Below, piece after piece: positions 4,904 to 8,086 of a stretch of DNA of 8,086 nt. The position numbers and the translations under genes were made by a program. The notes beneath the pieces were generated by a model. The model had not been told where the DNA came from. It saw only the letters and a program-made list of their open reading frames with translations, and ran no database searches. Position 1 is the first letter of the stretch. Each line of letters starts with the position of its first letter. The stretch is from Bacteroidota bacterium (lineage in GTDB: Bacteria > Bacteroidota > Bacteroidia > Bacteroidales > Prolixibacteraceae), in contig JABMPI010000556.1 in the NCBI GenBank assembly GCA_013203755.1, forward strand, positions 1 through 8,086. The letters are read 5' to 3'.

Positions 4904-7177
4904 CTACAATACTTCTCTCATGTAATATTCAGCTTCGGCAGAGCCTAATTTCTTAGCCTTGGAAAGACTTTTCATTGCCTCATCGCGTAGTCCAATTTTT
5001 AACTCGGCTTTTCCTTTTACTAACCAGGGATCCGGATCGTTGGGAGATAATTGGATGGTCGCTTTCGAATCGTTAATTGCACCAGCATAATCACCAAGAT
5101 ATAACAATGTTCTCCCACGCAACTCGTAAACAAGAGGTTTAATAGATTCCTTTGGATTAAGTTTTATTGCCTTTGTTAAAGCTTCATTCGCCTTGTTCCA
5201 ATCATCCATCGAATAGTGTGCATAACCCAGGTAATAATATGTGTACGCATCTTCTTCATACAGGCTAACCGCTTTTTTCAGACTAACAATTGCCTCAGCA
5301 TATTTTTCTTCTTTTGTATAAGTAACTCCCAAATAAACCCATGGTGTAAAACTTGTTGGATCAAGTCTCGAAGCTGTGGTCAGCTCTTCAATTCCCTTGT
5401 CATTCCAGTCTAACTTCAAATAGGCAATTCCTCTAGATGTATAATAAGTAGAAAATTTATCTATGCCAATGGCAGCATTAAAATCTTCAATTGCTTTACC
5501 GTATTCCCCTTTTTCAAAATAGATCCTCCCCCTCAGGAAGTATGGCTCCGACAGGTGTGGAAATAATTTTATAGCCTTGCTAAAATCTTCAAAGGCTCCG
5601 TTAATATTACCGTTAGCCAATTTTATTTCACCATTTCTAATTATAAAATCATTTTCAGATAAAAAAGTTGGATTAATTTTTATCTCTTTATCATACTTTA
5701 TATTTACAAACTCGGGAATATTGTTTGCATATTTATCAAAAGAGAATTTTTCGAGATATACTGGTGACGAATCAGTGCCATCGTCGTTAATATGAGTTAA
5801 AAATAACTGGGTATAAGGACCAAATGCTTTTGTTGCAAAAACCAGCCATTTACTATTGGGAGACCAGGTGTGCCACGAATTCATGTTATCCGAATTACAC
5901 GTCATTTGCCGGGCTTCACCACCATTGGTTGATGTAATAAACAGTTTGCTGTCTTTTTGCAATAGCATAAAACTTTCGGCGCGACAAAAAACCAGCCATT
6001 TTCCATCTGGCGAAATTTTCGGAAAATAGTTGCTATAGCCATTATTAGAAGCACCGGCTACCGGGATAGCAACACCACCTTTCCCTCCATTAAACGGTAC
6101 TTTGTAAATACCAAACTTTATAAGAGTGTCGCGCTCCATATAATGTCTCTCGAATTTTTTGTACACTTTTGCATCTTCCGGCTTTGGTACCGAGCCATTC
6201 ATTATTCCACTCTCTCCGAAATGTTTTGCAACGGCTCTGGTATAGTAGATAAATTCACCATCGGGAGACCAAATTGGATTGCTTTGTACCAACGTTGTAT
6301 CATTGGCTCCCTGCAATTCAAAATAGCGTTCTTCCTGCCTGTCGTAAACTACCAGAATTCCTTTAAATGGAAAGAAAAGCTGGGAAAACTCCATATCATT
6401 GCGATCGATAAAAATCTCACAATCTTTCAAAGTGCTAACCACATAACGTCCGTTGGGCGAAATTCGCGACAAAAGGCCATAAGTAAATTTACCCTGCTGT
6501 TGATCACTCCAGTGAATAATGCTGTCTTCGGCAAACAAAATACTTTTTTGCATTGCTGAAATGGCATAAGCACCTTTGTCATCGCGGGCATCTACGTCCA
6601 TAGCAATCGTTTTTCCTTCGGGGGTAAAAGAGTGGCAATTTGCACAAACAGGAATATTGTCGAGTACACAGTGGGGCTTAGTTTCGTTACTGATGTCTCC
6701 CAAATACCACCGCACTTTTTTCAAATTTTCGCGTGCAAACTTAAATGGTAATGGTACAGCACGAAAAAATATAGGAGCCTCAACTTTATCATTCGAAATG
6801 TGAATCTTTATGTTTGCCTGAGATATAACCTGCTCGTTAATTCCTTTCACCTGGAAGGTGATATCGTTACCTGCCCATTTATCAAGTATCAGGCTCCACT
6901 CTTTCGAAGAGGGACGCCAGTTACATTTCGATAATTCAAAGCTTTCCAATATTACCGAATCGGAGATTGATGCCGAAATTTGCCACGTATTTATTTTGTT
7001 ATTATTCTCTTGCCAAACAAAAGTTGGAGCTACAATATCTCCCGGAAAAACAGAATTATTAAATGGATAAGTAATTTTTAAACTCTCTGATTTTTTTGGA
7101 TTTCCAACCTTCTGAATAAAGTAGAATATTGCTCCTGAAAAGGCTAATATAATACCAGTCAGTAATATCTTTTTCAT
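4904..7177 (-). CDS. membrane-anchored monohaem PD40 beta-propeller/TPR protein
   Basis: A 757-residue protein. Residues 3-22 are a single hydrophobic segment after MKK with no lipobox or clear cleavage site, so it is probably a membrane anchor with the rest in the periplasm. Residues ~31-130 look beta-rich and sandwich-like. CANCH at 178-182 (PVCANCHSFTPEGK) is a CxxCH haem-c site. TolB/PD40-type propeller blades are visible at 239-249, 301-314, 387-399 and 437-449 (consensus W/I-SPDG/N-x-W/Y-hydrophobic; NSWHTWSP is characteristic). About seven TPRs fill 512-745 (for example GEYGKAIEDFNAAI, AEAIVSLKKAVSL). In Bacteroidota such proteins are sometimes labelled 'cytochrome c biosynthesis protein' because of the TPRs; that function is unproven. 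The haem would be attached by the CcsBA encoded nearby. It ends convergently with the decayed gene and has no obvious terminator. Start choice: the ATG at 7177 gives the anchor directly. Likely roles are scaffold or sensor with redox capacity; the substrate is unknown. Confidence 0.88.
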   Translation of the reverse strand: MKKILLTGIILAFSGAIFYFIQKVGNPKKSESLKITYPFNNSVFPGDIVAPTFVWQENNNKINTWQISASISDSVILESFELSKCNWRPSSKEWSLILDKWAGNDITFQVKGINEQVISQANIKIHISNDKVEAPIFFRAVPLPFKFARENLKKVRWYLGDISNETKPHCVLDNIPVCANCHSFTPEGKTIAMDVDARDDKGAYAISAMQKSILFAEDSIIHWSDQQQGKFTYGLLSRISPNGRYVVSTLKDCEIFIDRNDMEFSQLFFPFKGILVVYDRQEERYFELQGANDTTLVQSNPIWSPDGEFIYYTRAVAKHFGESGIMNGSVPKPEDAKVYKKFERHYMERDTLIKFGIYKVPFNGGKGGVAIPVAGASNNGYSNYFPKISPDGKWLVFCRAESFMLLQKDSKLFITSTNGGEARQMTCNSDNMNSWHTWSPNSKWLVFATKAFGPYTQLFLTHINDDGTDSSPVYLEKFSFDKYANNIPEFVNIKYDKEIKINPTFLSENDFIIRNGEIKLANGNINGAFEDFSKAIKLFPHLSEPYFLRGRIYFEKGEYGKAIEDFNAAIGIDKFSTYYTSRGIAYLKLDWNDKGIEELTTASRLDPTSFTPWVYLGVTYTKEEKYAEAIVSLKKAVSLYEEDAYTYYYLGYAHYSMDDWNKANEALTKAIKLNPKESIKPLVYELRGRTLLYLGDYAGAINDSKATIQLSPNDPDPWLVKGKAELKIGLRDEAMKSLSKAKKLGSAEAEYYMREVL

Positions 7178-7178
7178 A

Positions 7179-7219
7179 AAATTTAGTATAATACAGCCCT
7201 TAAAAGTAATACTAAATTT
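7179..7219. promoter_or_regulatory. 11-bp perfect inverted repeat before the propeller-TPR gene
   Basis: AAATTTAGTAT (7179-7189) and ATACTAAATTT (7209-7219) are perfect inverted arms with a 19-base spacer, centres 30 bp apart. One arm ends one base before the start codon of the minus-strand gene. It could be an operator whose half-sites lie on one face of the helix, or an RNA hairpin that covers the start region. A TATACT -10-like hexamer lies within the spacer and arm on the minus strand. The binding protein is unknown. Confidence 0.45.
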
Positions 7220-7230
7220 GAGAAGACGAA

Positions 7231-7374
7231 TTACTCTTGCACAAAATATCGCAACTGGTCAAGCATTATCGGAACATCGTCTTTTTTAATTCCGCTTATT
7301 AACAAATGTTTTAAAACTTCTCCAACTCCAGATAACAATGCCCAATATTTGTTGAATATTTTAATCCTCCTCAT
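7231..7374 (-). CDS. possible 47-residue small protein, unknown function
   Basis: ATG at 7374-7372 to TAA at 7233-7231. The product begins MRRIKIFNKYWALLSGVGEV and ends DQLRYFVQE. It has mixed, protein-like composition with an amphipathic, helix-rich appearance, no signal peptide, no cysteines and no recognised motif. A stop codon lies directly before the ATG in frame. Unusually for this AT-rich A-leader genome, AGGAGG is present, but it forms codons 2-3 and so cannot serve this ATG. The frame starts 13 bases after the stop of a broken TPR-type reading frame and ends 53 bases before the propeller-TPR gene, all on the minus strand. It could be the tail of a larger gene disrupted by the insertion element, a true small ORF in an operon, or chance. 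Confidence 0.3.
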   Translation of the reverse strand: MRRIKIFNKYWALLSGVGEVLKHLLISGIKKDDVPIMLDQLRYFVQE

Positions 7375-7387
7375 CTAACTTTTCAGT

Positions 7388-7468
7388 TTAAAGGTAATGT
7401 TCCAATGCTTTTTCTGGCTGCCTCAAGTTTCGGTAATGAAGTGCATTTTTTTTTATTCCACAACTTGT
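7388..7468 (-). pseudogene. C-terminal fragment of a TPR-like protein, cut by the IS remnant
   Basis: Reading the minus strand from 7468 to a TAA at 7390-7388 gives a 26-residue tail that includes NALHYRNLRQPEKALEHYL. The pattern (aromatic, R/G-x-P-E-KALEHYL) matches helix A-turn-helix B of a tetratricopeptide repeat. There is no start codon, and the upstream sequence is the truncated insertion element. The simplest reading is a TPR gene whose 5' part was lost when the element inserted or deleted. It is not a duplicate of the neighbouring propeller-TPR gene's C-terminus, which ends YYMREVL. The fragment is short, so the call is tentative. Confidence 0.4.
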
Positions 7469-7764
7469 TCAAACCGGGCAACGCGGAGCCGTGACACGTG
7501 AACATAATTAATCTTTAGTTCTTCTGTAATCCATGGACTGCCGTAAGTCTCTTTACATTTCTTATGTATCTCTCGTATCTGCTCCATTAATTGCTGATTC
7601 TCAATTGCCCTTTGTGAAGGCTTCCTTTTTATCCATGCATAATAACCACTCCTGCTAACTCCCAATACTTTGCACATCATTTCAATGGTAAACCTTAAGT
7701 TACTGCCAGCTATAAACTGGTAAATCTCCCATCGCTCTTGGAAAAGATGCTGACCGCCTTTTTT
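7453..7764 (-). pseudogene. IS3-family transposase OrfB, N-terminal fragment
   Basis: In the -1 frame relative to OrfA the sequence is open from the slippery site (7764) to a TAA at 7455-7453. The canonical OrfB start of IS3 elements is visible: FTIEMMCKVLGVSRSGYYAW, then an HTH_21-like stretch (ENQQLMEQIREIHKKCKETYGSP, ITEELK, HVSRLRVAR). After VAR the product reads FEQVVE and stops. A full OrfB has about 270-290 residues, with a DDE integrase core responsible for strand transfer. All of that core is absent, so the fragment is catalytically dead. An internal ATG-ATG at 7680-7675 could start a free 75-residue product. The normal route would be the OrfAB fusion made by -1 frameshifting. Confidence 0.88.
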
Positions 7765-8024
7765 AAGATATCCCTTTCCATGCGCATTTCGCTCAACTCC
7801 TTCTTCATTCGCGCAAGTTCTGATTCCTCTTCCGTCATCTTTGGTTTTCCATTGCCTGGAAAGCTTTTTCCTCGGTAACTGGCAAATTCAGCCCTCCAGC
7901 GATACAGCAGTTCTGGTCGAATACCTAATTCATTTGCTAACTCTACAATATTCGACTTTAAATAACTTAATTCCACCGCATTTAATTTAAACTCTCTGGT
8001 AAATCTTCTTCTCTCTTGTTTCAT
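7710..8024 (-). CDS. IS3-family transposase OrfA
   Basis: A 104-residue protein of usual OrfA length. Residues 7-47 form the helix-turn-helix that binds the element's ends (RFTREFKLNAVEL ... ELANELGIRPELLYRWR). Residues 66-95 form a leucine-zipper-like coiled coil (ELARMKKELSEMRMERDILKK) used for oligomerisation with OrfAB. The A AAA AAG frameshift heptamer lies at codons 87-89, near the 3' end. The frame stops at 7712-7710 and overlaps the OrfB frame, the usual IS3 arrangement. OrfA alone is regulatory in this family. With OrfB truncated it may still bind related IS ends elsewhere in the genome. The start at 8024 is supported by MKQERRRFTREFK, a standard OrfA beginning. A TATAAT lies about 30 bases upstream on the minus strand. 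Confidence 0.93.
   Translation of the reverse strand: MKQERRRFTREFKLNAVELSYLKSNIVELANELGIRPELLYRWRAEFASYRGKSFPGNGKPKMTEEESELARMKKELSEMRMERDILKKAVSIFSKSDGRFTSL
7758..7764 (-). other. programmed -1 frameshift site A6G in the transposase
   Basis: The minus strand reads TTA AAA AAG in the OrfA frame, giving the heptamer A AAA AAG (plus-strand CTTTTTT). A one-base backward slip moves ribosomes into the OrfB frame, which is open from here to 7453. This heptamer and placement are the established IS3-family mechanism for making OrfAB. Its preservation in a truncated copy points to recent decay. I did not establish a downstream stimulatory hairpin. Confidence 0.8.
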
Positions 8025-8066
8025 AATTCTAAGATATAATTTTATTGATTATTATACCTTAACTTA

Positions 8067-8086
8067 CTGTCCATTCAAATGTAACA
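8067..8086 (-). repeat. candidate terminal inverted repeat of the IS3-family element
   Basis: Read on the minus strand, the last 20 bases are TGTTACATTTGAATGGACAG. IS3-family ends start with TG, and the sequence lies 62 bases before the OrfA start, a normal leader length. The partner repeat should be at the other end but is lost with the truncation, so it cannot be confirmed here. No duplicated target site can be seen, because the window stops at this point. Confidence 0.4.

Larger units (their letters stand above)
7470..8086 (-). mobile_element. IS3-family insertion sequence, 3'-truncated
   Basis: A complete OrfA, an A6G slippery site and the first part of OrfB lie in IS3-family order on the minus strand. 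OrfB similarity stops near 7470 and is followed by unrelated sequence, so about three quarters of OrfB and the far inverted repeat are missing. The near end is probably at or close to 8086, where the minus strand reads TGTTACATTTGAATGGACAG, beginning with the TG typical of IS3 ends and 62 bases before OrfA. The remnant cannot transpose by itself. Boundaries are approximate on the left and unconfirmed on the right. Confidence 0.85.

Noticed and set aside
5216..7070. Five plus-strand reading frames within 5216-7070
   Set aside because: All are antisense shadows of the propeller-TPR gene, whose repeats and CxxCH site are clearly coding on the minus strand.
7453..8086. A complete, active insertion sequence
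   Set aside because: OrfB lacks the entire DDE core and the far inverted repeat is not found, so this copy is a remnant.

Overview
The window looks like a chromosomal segment from a Bacteroidota bacterium, plausibly Bacteroidia of the Marinilabiliales/Prolixibacteraceae kind. The signs are low GC, A-rich leaders without Shine-Dalgarno sites, one exact TAnnTTTG promoter element (4587-4594), a fused ResB-CcsA cytochrome c synthase, and N-termini of the AQE/AQD exported-protein type. The lineage is inferred from style only, since no marker gene is present.

Positions 1-4260 (plus strand) are about c-type cytochromes. They hold the 3' end of a gene whose protein ends in a CxxCH haem site, a complete small exported tetrahaem cytochrome (268-759) closed by a strong terminator, and a 1038-residue CcsBA-type haem lyase (1061-4177) closed by a second terminator. 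The link is functional: CcsBA exports haem and attaches it to exported CxxCH proteins, including its neighbours. The tetrahaem gene and ccsBA are separate transcription units. Each is preceded by the same spaced motif, TTGTAGAA-N20-TATAAT.

Positions 4261-4903 carry no intact gene. They contain two overlapping RNA-type hairpins, a well-formed Bacteroidota promoter, and the first ~35 codons of an exported, probably beta-barrel, protein that then loses its frame. This is a promoter-bearing gene remnant.

Positions 4904-7177 (minus strand) encode a membrane-anchored periplasmic protein with a beta-sandwich-like N-region, one CxxCH haem site, a TolB/PD40-like propeller and about seven TPRs. It would also be a CcsBA client. 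An 11-bp perfect inverted repeat sits directly before its start.

Positions 7178-8086 (minus strand) are a scrap zone: a possible 47-residue small ORF, the last ~26 codons of a broken TPR-type gene, and a 3'-truncated IS3-family element. The element has a full OrfA, the A6G frameshift site and only the beginning of OrfB, and it appears to begin at or beyond the window edge. I see no clear evidence of a new defence or mobile system. The most thought-provoking features are the signal-peptide-like segment inside CcsBA, the haem-propeller-TPR architecture, the shared spaced motif and the structured intergenic region.
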